The notes under the pieces: generated by a model
What the model was told of the DNA's origin: nothing
The model's input: the letters and a program-made list of their open reading frames with translations, nothing else
Databases searched by the model: none
Made by a program: the position numbers and the translations under genes
Part shown: positions 18,938 to 30,058 of the stretch, piece after piece
Layout of the letters: each line of letters opens with the position of its first letter
Numbering within the stretch: position 1 is the first letter of the stretch
Assembly (NCBI RefSeq): GCF_000327285.1
Contig: NZ_HE998569.1
Span: 1 to 64,000, forward strand
Length of the DNA: 64,000 nt
Direction of reading: 5' to 3'
Source of the DNA: Holdemania massiliensis AP2
GTDB lineage: Bacteria; Bacillota_I; Bacilli_A; Erysipelotrichales; Erysipelotrichaceae

Positions 18938-19966
18938 GTGAATGGAAATATAGATAATCCAAGTACCGTCGGCCGCGTCTATCAGCAGATTATCGTTCTC
19001 GGCATGCTTGTGCATATGCTTTATATTGCCCTGAGCGGCTGGCTGCAGGTCACGCCGTTAGTATATTATAATGTTTTCAGCACCGTCTTTTATATGATCA
19101 TGTCGCTGCTGGTCTGTTATAGCCGCTATCGGCTGGCGGTCACATTGATTCATCTGGAAGTCGGAGTGTTTGTAACAGTAAGCACAGTAATGCTGGGCTG
19201 GGAAGCAGGAATGCCGATGTATTTGATCGCCATGGCTTCTCTGGTGTATATCCGGCCATACCGCCGCAGTGCGGTTCCTTATCTGTTTTCGATATTGGAG
19301 ATCGTTTTGTTTTTCAGTTTGAAATTAGGCGGCAGCTGGATTGAGGCCAGCGTGGAGCTTCCTGCCGTGGTGATCAACAGTATCTATCTGTTCAATTCCT
19401 TGGCTAGTTTTCTGATCATTTTGATTTCTTCAGCGATCTTCAACGTTTCCTCATCCTTGATTCAGGGGCGGCTGCAGCGTCGCAATGAAGAACTGCAGGA
19501 AGCCGCTTCCATAGACGGTTTAACCGGTGCGCTCAGCCGTTACGGGCTGAACGATCAGTTAGCCCCGCTCAAGGGAAGCGCGATCTGTGTTGCTTTAGGG
19601 GACTTGGATGATTTTAAACAGGTCAACGATACGTATGGGCATATCTGCGGGGATTATGTGCTGGCTACGGCCACCCGGCTCATGCAGGAAAGTGAAGAAA
19701 CGCGGGTCTGCCGCTGGGGCGGAGAAGAATTTTTGCTTGTGTTCGCGGATGACAATTTGACGCAGGCTCAGCAAAAGCTTCAGGTCATCGCTCAGAAAAT
19801 CCGCGGCTATCCGTTTTCCTATGACGGCTATCCGATCCGCATTACGATGACATTTGGTTTAACCTGCGGTTTGTTGGATAAGAACATTGAGAATCTGGTC
19901 AAACTGGCAGATGAACGAATGTATCGTGGCAAACGGCAGGGGAAAGATCAGATTGTTGCGGAATAA
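18938..19966 (+). CDS. Membrane diguanylate cyclase
   Basis: The 342-residue protein has about six hydrophobic segments in residues 15-175, a short helical linker (GRLQRRNEELQEAASIDGLT) and a GGDEF domain with an intact RWGGEEF loop. It should synthesise c-di-GMP at the membrane. The RxxD inhibitory site is absent. The start is a GTG at 18938, eight bases after GGAAGGGGG; no better ATG precedes the first membrane helix. TATAAT at 18785-18790 may belong to its promoter. It stands alone between the liv operon and rarA. Confidence 0.88.
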   Translation: MNGNIDNPSTVGRVYQQIIVLGMLVHMLYIALSGWLQVTPLVYYNVFSTVFYMIMSLLVCYSRYRLAVTLIHLEVGVFVTVSTVMLGWEAGMPMYLIAMASLVYIRPYRRSAVPYLFSILEIVLFFSLKLGGSWIEASVELPAVVINSIYLFNSLASFLIILISSAIFNVSSSLIQGRLQRRNEELQEAASIDGLTGALSRYGLNDQLAPLKGSAICVALGDLDDFKQVNDTYGHICGDYVLATATRLMQESEETRVCRWGGEEFLLVFADDNLTQAQQKLQVIAQKIRGYPFSYDGYPIRITMTFGLTCGLLDKNIENLVKLADERMYRGKRQGKDQIVAE

Positions 19967-20045
19967 AGGTGAAGTTGAATAAAATTCAAACTGAAGCGAT
20001 GAAATGGATAAAAATGTTGTATAATAAGCACAGGAGGCGATGATC

Positions 20046-21371
20046 ATGGAACAGAAATCCTTGTTTGACGATCGCGATCTGAACAGTCCCCTGGCCAGCC
20101 GGCTGCGGCCGAAGATGCTGGAAGAAGTGGCCGGACAAAAACATCTGTTGGGCGAAGGGAAAATTCTGCGGCAGCTGATCGAACAGGATCAGGTGTCCTC
20201 GATGATCTTCTGGGGCCCGCCGGGGGTCGGCAAGACAACCTTGGCCCGCATCATCGCCGAACGCACGCAGTCGCATTTCGTGGATTTCAGCGCGGTGACC
20301 AGCGGGATCAAAGAAATCAAAGAGGTCATGAATAAAGCGGAACTGAACCGCCAGATGGGCGAGAAGACAATTCTGTTCGTTGATGAAATCCATCGCTTTA
20401 ACAAGGCTCAGCAGGATGCGTTTCTGCCGTTTGTGGAAAAGGGCAGCATTATTCTGATCGGCGCGACGACGGAAAATCCATCCTTTGAGATCAACGCGGC
20501 GCTGCTTTCACGCTGTAAGGTCTTTGTACTGCAGGCTTTATCTACCGAAGACTTAATGGAACTGCTGAGCCGGGCATTAAAGGATCCGCGGGGTTTTGGC
20601 AATTATCAGGTCGATCTCAACGATGATCTGTTGTGGATGATCGCCAACTTTGCCAACGGCGATGCCCGAACGGCGCTGAATACGCTGGAAATGGTCGTGC
20701 TCAACGGCGAGAAGAACGGTGAGGAAATTCATGTAACAAAGGAACATCTGGAACAGTGCATCAACCGCAAATCCTTGTTATATGACAAAAAGGGCGAGGA
20801 ACATTACAATTTGATCTCCGCGCTGCATAAGTCGATGCGCAACAGCGATGTTCAGGCTTCCATCTACTGGCTGGCACGGATGCTGGAAGCGGGCGAGGAT
20901 CCGCTGTATGTAGCGCGCCGGGTTGTGCGGTTTGCCAGCGAGGATATTGGAATGGCGGACAGCCGGGCGATGGAGGTTGCAGTCGCGGCTTATCAGGCCT
21001 GTCATTTTAACGGCATGCCGGAGTGCAGCGTCAATCTGACGCAGGCGGTGGTGTATATGGCGCTTTCCCCCAAGTCCAATGCTTTGTATATGGCGTATGA
21101 AGCGGCCAAAAAGGACGCGCTGGAACATTTGGCGGAGCCGGTGCCGCTGGCGATCCGCAACGCCCCGACGTCGTTGATGAAGGAGCTGCATTATGGCGAA
21201 GGATATCAATATGCCCACGATACAGAAGAAAAACTGACAACCTTGCAATGCCTTCCGGATGCGCTGGCGAATCGGAAATACTACGTGCCGACCCGGCAGG
21301 GACGGGAAAGCCGGATTGTGGAGCGCATGGAACAGATCGAAGCGTGGCAGAAGCAGCACCGTAAGAAATAA
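20046..21371 (+). CDS. rarA: Replication-associated recombination protein A (AAA+ ATPase)
   Basis: The 441-residue product is a RarA/MgsA clamp-loader-like ATPase. It has PLASRLRP at the start, Walker A GPPGVGKTT, Walker B ILFVDEIHRFNK, sensor 1 GATTENPSF, SRCKVF, and a C-terminal helical tetramerisation domain ending RQGRESRI. It acts at stalled forks and single-strand binding protein sites. AGGAGG at 20032 is two bases from an ATG at 20040 but eight from the ATG at 20046, so I use the latter. TATAAT at 20020-20025 is a likely -10 box. Confidence 0.94.
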   Translation: MEQKSLFDDRDLNSPLASRLRPKMLEEVAGQKHLLGEGKILRQLIEQDQVSSMIFWGPPGVGKTTLARIIAERTQSHFVDFSAVTSGIKEIKEVMNKAELNRQMGEKTILFVDEIHRFNKAQQDAFLPFVEKGSIILIGATTENPSFEINAALLSRCKVFVLQALSTEDLMELLSRALKDPRGFGNYQVDLNDDLLWMIANFANGDARTALNTLEMVVLNGEKNGEEIHVTKEHLEQCINRKSLLYDKKGEEHYNLISALHKSMRNSDVQASIYWLARMLEAGEDPLYVARRVVRFASEDIGMADSRAMEVAVAAYQACHFNGMPECSVNLTQAVVYMALSPKSNALYMAYEAAKKDALEHLAEPVPLAIRNAPTSLMKELHYGEGYQYAHDTEEKLTTLQCLPDALANRKYYVPTRQGRESRIVERMEQIEAWQKQHRKK

Positions 21372-21397
21372 AAAAACAGCAAACGAGGAGGAACGCT

Positions 21398-21844
21398 ATG
21401 TTCATCATGATCGGCGCCGGTTCTGGGCATCGTAAAAAAGCTTATCTGGGAGTACGGATTTGTCCGCACTGCGGCAAATTAAGTCATTTTTACCTGATGG
21501 AACAAGCACAGCAGGTTTCACTGTTTTTTGTCCCGGTTGTGCGCTGGGGCAAGCATTGGGGAATTGCCTGTTCGCGCTGCAAGGCGGGTTTTGAAATCGA
21601 AGATACGGAAAAGGATTTTTGTCTGAAGCAGGCTCAGTGGATGCCAAGCGAAAAGCAGATGAATGAAGTGATCGAGTACATCGGCGTTCAGCTTCAGGCA
21701 GGCGGCGGACTGGACGACGAAACGCTGCGCGAGCGAGTTCGTCTGCGCTTTGATTTTCATGTCGATGACCGCTCCTTTGAGGAAATCGTCAAGGCGTTAA
21801 GACAAGCTACACAGCGGGAAAGTCAGTTCCGGCAGTTTTATTAA
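21398..21844 (+). CDS. Zinc-ribbon domain protein
   Basis: The 148-residue protein begins MFIMIGAGSGHRKKAYLG and has a two-part zinc ribbon (CPHCG near residue 23 and CSRC near residue 58) flanking a hydrophobic LFFVPVVRWGKHWGI segment. Its C-terminal half is helical and charged. Proteins of this type are widespread in Firmicutes and of unknown function. AGGAGG lies upstream, and the gene begins 27 bases after rarA, so it may be co-transcribed. Confidence 0.75.
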   Translation: MFIMIGAGSGHRKKAYLGVRICPHCGKLSHFYLMEQAQQVSLFFVPVVRWGKHWGIACSRCKAGFEIEDTEKDFCLKQAQWMPSEKQMNEVIEYIGVQLQAGGGLDDETLRERVRLRFDFHVDDRSFEEIVKALRQATQRESQFRQFY

Positions 21845-22078
21845 TCGTATATTCCAATTCAAGTTTGAATGAAGTTAATGCCGTCTTTCGTCTTTTGGAA
21901 GTGCGGCTTTTTTTCTGAAAATCGCTTTTTCCAATTTAAATCAAAAGTTAGATCAGTCCCTGATTGTCCATTTTGTAATAATTTTGGTATGATAAAAGAA
22001 AGCGGTGCAAGTCAGTATCCCCCCAGTGGAATTCTTGGAACAGTGGAGATGCGATTTCAAGCTGTAAGGGGGAGCAGG

Positions 22079-22873
22079 ATGACAAATTTATATTCATTGC
22101 GGATTTATCAGGAAATCGGATATCTGATTTCCAATAAACGAGTAAGGCCCGCTGAGTTTATTCATCACTTTTCACTCAGTCAGTACGAATTTGCGCAGGA
22201 TCTGGAAAAGATTGAAGTCCTGCAGTCAAACTATGGCTTGAAAATTCAGGCGGACCGCGATCAGATTACCTTTTCGATTGTCGATGCCGCATTGTTTAAT
22301 GATACGTATCGGAGCTTGTGCGGATTTTATGAACAGTATAATTTTCGCGGTGATTTCCATGACAAAATGCTGCTGCAATTTGAAATCTGCGAGATGCTTC
22401 TGGGAACTGAAGGTTTTATTCAGATTGATACGATTGCGGAGCGATTGGGATATTCCCGCAGCATTATCCGCGCGCCGTTAAAACTAGCCCGTGAATTCAT
22501 CAGCAGCTACAATATCCAGATTGAGAATATTCCCCATCATGGAATTCGCCTTCAAGCTCAGGAGCTGCAGCAGCGTAGATGTCTGGCGGCGGTTTACAAC
22601 TGGTTTAAAATCGGTGTTCTGCGCCAAGGGGAGCCCTGGACGGAATGCTTTAGCCATGAAAACTATATTCACCTGCTGAGGCTGATCGCCCGTACGCTTC
22701 AGGAAGCAGGTGCGGATATGCAGCAGCTTGACCGGAAAAAACTGCGTTATTATCTGATCGCAGCCAATAAGCGGGTTCAGAAGGGACATTGCGCAAAGGC
22801 GCTGGGCTTACCTCAAGAAATTCAAACTTTTATTCATAAAGAGGAGGCTTTGCGGAAGCTGGATCCTCGGTGA
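22079..22873 (+). pseudogene. BglG/Mga-type transcriptional regulator, C-terminally truncated
   Basis: The 264-residue frame starts at the ATG 22079 behind AAGGGGGAG. It has two helix-turn-helix regions (about 10-65 and 105-165, the second reading IDTIAERLGYSRSIIRAPLK) and the start of a PRD-like helical domain. Intact relatives are 500-700 residues, with PRD and PTS-EIIB/EIIA parts that sense sugar phosphotransferase state. Here the protein ends abruptly at about residue 255, exactly where an IS66 transposase remnant begins, so the regulatory half is missing. It may be non-functional or act as a stand-alone DNA-binding protein. Confidence 0.7.
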
Positions 22874-23639
22874 GATTTTAAGATCATGGGTAGTCCATGT
22901 GGATGAAACAGGATATAAAATAAACGGGAATCCTGCCTAGATCCATGTATTGAGTACAAAAGGCTATGCGTATTTCCTCATGACAAAAAAGAGGAAAGAC
23001 GTAGAGAACGGGCCGCTTAAGATCCTTGAACTGTTTGAGAATGTCTTAGTTCATGATCATTATAAAGCCTATTATGATCTTAAGAACTGCATTCACGCTG
23101 AGTGCAACGAACATATCTTAAGATCCTTGAAAGGCGAGGTTGATTTTGATGATGTCCAAGAATGTCAGGAGATGATCACACTGCTTCAAACAGCCCTGCA
23201 TAGGAAGCATGAACTCCAGGAACAGGGAATCTAACAAATGGAGGAAGCAGAATACAAAACGATTGAACAAAAGTACTTGGAGATCGCGGAACGAGTCATC
23301 AGGGAATACAATGAGAAACACCCCTTTATGAAGTCGATCCATATTCCAGAAGCGATAAAAACCTTGAAACGGATGAAGGAATACAAGAAGGAACATCTTT
23401 TATTTCTTCGAGATTTTAGTGTCCCTTTTGATAATAACGAAGCAGAAAGACAAGCAAGAGTCTGTAAACTCTACAAAAAGGTCTCGGGTCAATGTGCAAC
23501 ATTGGAAACCGGGAAGCATAAAATGGCGATGCTTAGCGTGCTTCAAACGGCAAAGAAGCAAAAGCTGAATACCTTAGAGGCCCTTGAGAATATCCTAGAT
23601 TCAGGATGGCCTCAGAATCAACCGGCAGTTTTAAGCTGA
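22869..23639 (+). pseudogene. Decayed IS66-family transposase
   Basis: A single reading frame matches the C-terminal half of IS66 transposases: VVHVDETGYKINGN (first catalytic Asp), VLVHDHYKAYYDL (second Asp), NNEAERQARVCK with the catalytic Glu, and KKVSGQCATLETGK. It is interrupted by TAG at 22938-22940 (where Trp is expected) and TAA at 23232-23234, and it lacks the N-terminal zinc-binding and leucine-zipper part. The element is therefore dead. Its left end abuts the truncated regulator. Confidence 0.88.
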
Positions 23640-24468
23640 TCCGGTTTTCTTTTTCCTCGCTCCTCGGTGAATAGTAACCACCCGAATAAATTGTTGATTT
23701 TAGGGTTATTATTCTTGTGAAGGATTCGAGTATACTATTGGTGGTGGATATCTCTTTTCTATTTCTGTTAGTTGTCGAGACGAAACAAACCTGTTCATAG
23801 AATATTCGTCTATTGTATCTTAAACAAGCTTCTTTCGATTTTAGAAATATGGGAATCATAGGTAAAGATATGTCGGCAATCCTTACACTGGACCCGCTGC
23901 TTTCTATTCTTAAATCCTCTTTTGATCATTCTGCTCTCTTTGCAGGAACAGAGACACGTTTTTGATTTCTTGTTTAAGTCCTATTCGTTAATATTCAGGG
24001 AATCAATGACAAATCTAGTAAGTTTATCTTTTTGATACGATGTAAATTTAGAGATGTCCTCTACTAGTTCGCTTTAGCTTCATAGTAGAATACCTTTCTT
24101 CTCGATGATATTCTACTGTTTAATGTGATTTTTTTGATTCTCGTAGAGCTAATTTTTTAGATTGTATTTATTCAGGTACCTTTTCATTAAATAAAGTTAT
24201 TCTAATTAAAAATTTCAAAAAATAAGCTAGGCTCTAACTTCATACAATTCATGATTGAAAGCAAGTCCGCATTTAATAAATTAAAAAATATTTTTAGACT
24301 TAAAGGTATAATTATAGACTTCTGAATATAATTTTTAATAGAATCTTTGATAATAATCATTAATAATTAAAGTGATTATCTATGAAATAATATATCTAAC
24401 TAAATATAGTATTTCTTATTGCTAGATGCTAAAATAAATTAATAAAGACTGTATAAGGAAAAAGCTCT
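23640..24468. other. AT-rich stretch without an intact gene
   Basis: Apart from the zinc-ribbon relic at 23813-23980 there is no supported coding region. Base composition drops sharply here compared with the flanking core genes, which suggests acquired or decaying DNA. Confidence 0.5.
23813..23980 (-). pseudogene. Relic of a zinc-ribbon transposase N-terminus
   Basis: On the minus strand a 56-codon frame between stops reads CLCSCKESRMIKRGF, then KQRVQCKDCRHIFT, which is the C-x-C...K-N-G-KQRY-x-CKDC pattern found at the N-terminus of many transposases. There is no start codon context and the frame is closed by TAG at 23810-23812. It is a fragment only, and the exact IS family cannot be assigned. 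Confidence 0.55.
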
Positions 24469-24927
24469 ATGACCAAGTTAAAAAAAAGAATTTTATTTGC
24501 TTTGTTATTGCTCTGTTTCTTTTTTCTACCACTAAAGTTAGAAAATACAAACCAAAATATTCATATTAAAGTTTGTACTGATGGTATATTTGTATATCTA
24601 TATAATTATGGATGCACATCATATCCAAAACTGAACGTCAAATATAGCAATAAACCTATGGTAAATTTGAATTGTCATAATATTTTTGCAATTTATTTAA
24701 ATAATGCTCACGATAACTTTAGTTTAAATAAGCTAAAAATGAAAGTGACAAATGATGATTATGTAGAATTTTTTATGCAGCGTAACTTTTTCTATATCAA
24801 CGATATAGAAAAATGCCTATTAGAATACGTTGATCATACTATTATAGATGAATATAGCACACTGAAGTCTGGCGATCCTTGTTTATATGATAATTTATGT
24901 AAGAGCAATAATATCAAAGAATATTAA
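24469..24927 (+). CDS. Hypothetical secreted or membrane-anchored protein
   Basis: The 152-residue product begins with KLKKRILFALLLLCFFFLPL, a positively charged start followed by one strongly hydrophobic helix, so it is exported or anchored. The remainder is AT-rich in codon use, with five cysteines and many Asn and Tyr residues, and matches nothing I know. A weak AAGGAAAA site precedes the ATG. It converges on the lipoprotein gene at 24933 with only five bases between the stops. Confidence 0.6.
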   Translation: MTKLKKRILFALLLLCFFFLPLKLENTNQNIHIKVCTDGIFVYLYNYGCTSYPKLNVKYSNKPMVNLNCHNIFAIYLNNAHDNFSLNKLKMKVTNDDYVEFFMQRNFFYINDIEKCLLEYVDHTIIDEYSTLKSGDPCLYDNLCKSNNIKEY

Positions 24928-24932
24928 TTCTA

Positions 24933-25670
24933 TTACTTTGAAAACTTAGCTATACTTTCTTGGATTAACTCTTCTGAAAGACTATCGTTTTGGATACTTG
25001 GATCTAGATCATAATTTTGGTCAACATATTCAACTAAAGCATTAAGGCAATTCTCAATCACCTCTTGAGTGAATATCTCATGATAAGTATTTGCTTTAGA
25101 AGAATTATCGCTTCTAAAATATTTTAATGAATTCTCAAAATATTCTTGATTATAACTTCGCAAGAATTCATCGAATCTACTACGTGTTGAGATATAAGCA
25201 ATTTCATCATTCTCGAAACTCCAAAATTTTTCACAATCACTGTGGTGATTAAGTCCGTCTTTAAAGCTGTATACACAATTTCCAATAGTAAGAGAGGCGT
25301 CTTTAAAGTTTAAAATTTCACTATAGTAATTTTTGTCTCCATCTTCAACCAATCTAATTTCGCTATATGTATTCAAGTTTACATAGTAAGAATCGATATA
25401 ATCATATTGCCCCTTAAACACATTCTTTTGTACTTCTTCAATGATAATCTCTGAATGTGTTTGTCTAAATTCTATTGGATCAATTTCTACCTTATAGTTA
25501 AATTGAATTTCATCTACCTTAGTTGAATTGTCATTCTCTTCATTTTGCTTATCAATCAGTCCTGAATTGGGTGTGCTATCTGGTTTTTCACTTTGTTGAT
25601 CAGAATCAACCTTCGTGTTATTAGAACAACTCGTGCATAAAATTAAAATGAAAGCAATGATTAATTTCAT
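24933..25670 (-). CDS. Putative lipoprotein of unknown function
   Basis: The 245-residue protein starts MKLIIAFILILCTSCSNN, a short signal with a probable lipobox ending at the second Cys. A polar, low-complexity Asp/Glu/Ser/Asn linker (about 20-50) follows, then a globular part. It should be tethered to the outer face of the membrane. A ribosome site (GGAGG) is visible before the ATG at 25670. No family recognised. Codon use is AT-rich like the neighbouring hypothetical genes. Confidence 0.65.
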   Translation of the reverse strand: MKLIIAFILILCTSCSNNTKVDSDQQSEKPDSTPNSGLIDKQNEENDNSTKVDEIQFNYKVEIDPIEFRQTHSEIIIEEVQKNVFKGQYDYIDSYYVNLNTYSEIRLVEDGDKNYYSEILNFKDASLTIGNCVYSFKDGLNHHSDCEKFWSFENDEIAYISTRSRFDEFLRSYNQEYFENSLKYFRSDNSSKANTYHEIFTQEVIENCLNALVEYVDQNYDLDPSIQNDSLSEELIQESIAKFSK

Positions 25671-25933
25671 ATTTCCTCCAATAGTAATATTTATATGTTT
25701 CTATGCAAATTATACAGTATATTTATAATTTGCAATAGATTATTATTTTGCAAGCTTGTTTTATACATGCTTTGTTTTTTAATACCACTGAGGATGAGAT
25801 TAAATTATCTTAAGCTAATAATAATTACTTTTCTGAAAATTAATCTAAATCGTTTTGAATAATTGATATCATCTACTTTTCTAGATCTAGACAATAATGA
25901 GTCTAAAAGTGATCTTGACTCTTATCAAAATAA

Positions 25934-26286
25934 TCATATGAAATAAATAAAGACACTAATTTAATTGGCATAAATGGTTTTTTTCAGCTTGACACAAAAG
26001 GATATTATACAGTAGTTTTAACAGATACATCTGTTATGGATCCAAACATCGGAGGAAATATCATCCAAAGCCATTATACTTAGTTGCTTCGGCTAAAGGT
26101 GCTAATATCAGAACTTCTATTCCATCAGGTACACCAACTTTTGTTCCCGCGGGGGCAAAAATGAAGGTAGAAGAATTAATCCCTGGCTTTCAATCGGATG
26201 GTTATCAGTGGGTTAAAGCATCGTACAATAAAACCAGCGGATATGTTCAAGTTGATTTGAATAATTGGCATTATTTCCAAATCTGA
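25934..26286 (+). pseudogene. Frameshifted fragment of a secreted protein with an SH3-like domain
   Basis: One frame (25934-26083) reads INGFFQLDTKGYYTVVLTDT then MDPNIGGNIIQSHYT and stops at TAG. The next frame, from about 26077, continues as LVASAKGANIRTSIPSGTPT, KVEELIPGFQSDGYQWVKA and SGYVQVDLNNWHYF to TGA at 26284. The second half is a bacterial SH3-type wall-binding domain. A one-base shift near 26060-26080 and the missing N-terminus mark it as a remnant, possibly of a lysin or surface protein. Confidence 0.7.
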
Positions 26287-26443
26287 TTTATATTGATTAA
26301 AAAATAGGCTGCAGTCAAATTTATTGGAATAAAAATAATTTTGACTGTAGCTTTTCTATTCACTAAACATTAAAGCTTGTACCTACATTTGATTAACTTA
26401 TAAAAACAGTTTATTATATAAACAGTAATAAGGAGTGGATGTT

Positions 26444-27205
26444 GTGAAAAAAGGCTCTCATTTAAAAGTACTTATCTATTTCCCGCTTGCTTTGATCATC
26501 GTTCTCTTAGGTATATATAGAATTAAAGAAGAATTTAGTTTACCTCGTCAATATGGAGAAGGACTTAACAGAGCTAAACCTAAACATGAAATGGATGAAT
26601 ATAAGAGCTATTTACTAAATTTACGCAAGGATCTCTATTTTGAGGACTGGGATTATGATCTCATTCTCTATCCTGAGAATCAAGCTTATGCTGCAATTGT
26701 GATTCCTAAATCAAGATTGGATCAGTTCATGGATGAAGAAATGACGAATAGCGATCGATACAACTTATATGGCATACTTAATTCATTAACTTATTCTTCT
26801 TTTTTTCATAATAAACTAGACCCTATTTTCTCATCGACTATTGGTGATGAGACTCAATATAAGTTTCATATTATTTTTAGTCATTCCGCAACTCTTGAAT
26901 CAGAAATTGTTGATAATAATGAAAAGTCCATTATGAATTCAGTTTTAAGTGAAAATAATTTCGCTGTTTTTATTTCTCTTTTAATTGATAAAAAAACTTT
27001 GGCTCCAACTATAAATACGGAAGAACTATATAATTCTTTGTTTTTGGAAATAAAAGAAATGTTCGGTGAATTACCACACTGTTATTTTTCTTTATCAGCT
27101 GCCACAACTGACAAATTAGAAGAATATAGGTATACAGATTTTGTTAAAGGATTATTCGAGGATGAGAATAGTGATTTTTATGAAAGCATTTGGAAGAAGC
27201 CTTAA
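26444..27205 (+). CDS. Hypothetical single-pass membrane protein
   Basis: The 253-residue product has one N-terminal transmembrane segment (LKVLIYFPLALIIVLLGIY) followed by a mostly polar extracellular or cytosolic domain. I use GTG at 26444 because AAGGAG at 26430-26435 is eight bases upstream; an in-frame GTG at 26435 overlaps that site. The domain is unknown to me. The gene lies in AT-rich DNA next to other orphan proteins and shares their codon bias, so it was probably acquired. Confidence 0.6.
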   Translation: MKKGSHLKVLIYFPLALIIVLLGIYRIKEEFSLPRQYGEGLNRAKPKHEMDEYKSYLLNLRKDLYFEDWDYDLILYPENQAYAAIVIPKSRLDQFMDEEMTNSDRYNLYGILNSLTYSSFFHNKLDPIFSSTIGDETQYKFHIIFSHSATLESEIVDNNEKSIMNSVLSENNFAVFISLLIDKKTLAPTINTEELYNSLFLEIKEMFGELPHCYFSLSAATTDKLEEYRYTDFVKGLFEDENSDFYESIWKKP

Positions 27206-28954
<1,749 letters not shown>

Positions 28955-28956
<2 letters not shown>

Positions 28957-29036
28957 ATTTTCAGATAAAAAAAACCATGCCTTCAAAGGGGAGCATTCAG
29001 CTTCACAGCGAAGACATGGTTTTTTCTTTTCTTTAT
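28955..29036 (+). repeat. Copy A of a duplicated terminator element; ends the GH1 gene
   Basis: The arms 28969-28979 and 29015-29025 form an 11-bp stem with A-rich left and T-rich right flanks. The same element, with a shorter loop and a few changes, recurs at 32663-32731. Shared blocks include AAAAAAACCATGCCTT, ACAGCGAAGA and CTTTTCTTTAT in the same order and orientation. Confidence 0.8.
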
Positions 29037-29395
29037 GTTTTATTTCGTTATTAACAATTTCAGTGAAACGACTTTTTGTATTATTCATCTTTTGTATATT
29101 AGTTTTTATTAATGCATTTATTCTTCGCTTTTGAAATGCGTTGAAATTTCTTATTAAATTATTATTATTTATCGATAGTTCTTATAAACAGTTTGTGCAA
29201 CTCTAATTGAAATATGTTGAGGGAACACCTGCGAGTCAAAGGGAAAACCAAAATCCTATCTCAAGATCAATAGTCAAGTTATTGGTGTTGGATGTGCCAA
29301 GTCTTAAAAACGATATTTGGGACTGTAGGCAAGTATGGAAGGCACTCAGCTAAGGAGAAGAGGCATTCTTCACTTCCTAACGACTTGTTCAACGA
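29037..29395. other. AT-rich left end of the island
   Basis: No supported gene. A short minus-strand frame near 29303-29397 reads somewhat protein-like but has no start signal. Confidence 0.35.
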
Positions 29396-29683
29396 TTAAA
29401 TATTATATAATGCATCATCGTTAATCTCTGTATAAAAATCAGTTGCAAATTTAATTCCTGCTTTAAAATAGAAAAGCCCATTTTCATCGACCAGTTTATT
29501 TATGCATTCATCTAGTTTGAACAATAAATTTTCTATTTCCACATTGTCCTTAGTGTGCTTAATTTCGTTCATTATTTCTTCCAGTTCTTCTTTTATTCTA
29601 CAGATTTGTTTTGTCTGGGATTGGGCTGTATGAAAGGGCCTAAAATTTCCAAGATAAAGTTCTCTTATGAGTTCTTTTTCCAT
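29396..29683 (-). CDS. Small DUF6809-like protein
   Basis: The 95-residue helical protein begins MEKELIRELYLGNFRPFHTA, with the short Leu-Tyr-x-Gly-x-x-x-Pro segment seen at the start of DUF6809-type proteins. Two amphipathic helices and a final hydrophobic-glycine helix (FKAGIKFATDFYTEI) follow. I start at the ATG 29683 because AGGAAG lies nine bases upstream; an ATG ten codons earlier has no such site. Function unknown. It is a paralogue of the next upstream gene (29756-30058), and both are on the minus strand 72 bases apart, so they are probably co-transcribed. Confidence 0.65.
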   Translation of the reverse strand: MEKELIRELYLGNFRPFHTAQSQTKQICRIKEELEEIMNEIKHTKDNVEIENLLFKLDECINKLVDENGLFYFKAGIKFATDFYTEINDDALYNI

Positions 29684-29755
29684 ATTATATTTCTTCCTGA
29701 GTTCCGAATTCATCTAGTGCCATCTGATGATGAATTTTATAGGCTAACATAAAAC

Positions 29756-30058
29756 CTAGCTCGAATACATATTTTTTTCTAAGTCTGTAACATTGGATTC
29801 TGCCGCTTCATAGTTGCGGAATAAATCTAAAGCTTCTTGATCTTGCATTACTTTTTGTAAATAATCAACAATTTCTTCACTGAGTTTAGACGTTTCCGTT
29901 ACGGCTTCATTATATTCTGTTGACTTGGGCATAGCCTCGGATGGGCGTAGGTCTCCATAATAAAGAAGATCAAATATATTTTTCATACACTTTCCATTTT
30001 CGTTTCCAGTTTTTTTATTGCTTTCTGTGATCTGTGCAAATAATTCTTTTATTTCCAT
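29756..30058 (-). CDS. Small DUF6809-like protein (paralogue)
   Basis: This 100-residue protein contains IFDLLYYGDLRPSEAMPKST, matching the LYLGNFRPFHTAQSQT of its neighbour, and then two helices. It is acidic and has no membrane segment. AGGAGGG sits nine bases before the ATG at 30058. Such proteins are frequent near mobile elements in Clostridia-like genomes, according to my general knowledge, but no activity is known. It lacks the glycine-rich C-terminal helix present in the neighbour. Confidence 0.65.
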   Translation of the reverse strand: MEIKELFAQITESNKKTGNENGKCMKNIFDLLYYGDLRPSEAMPKSTEYNEAVTETSKLSEEIVDYLQKVMQDQEALDLFRNYEAAESNVTDLEKNMYSS

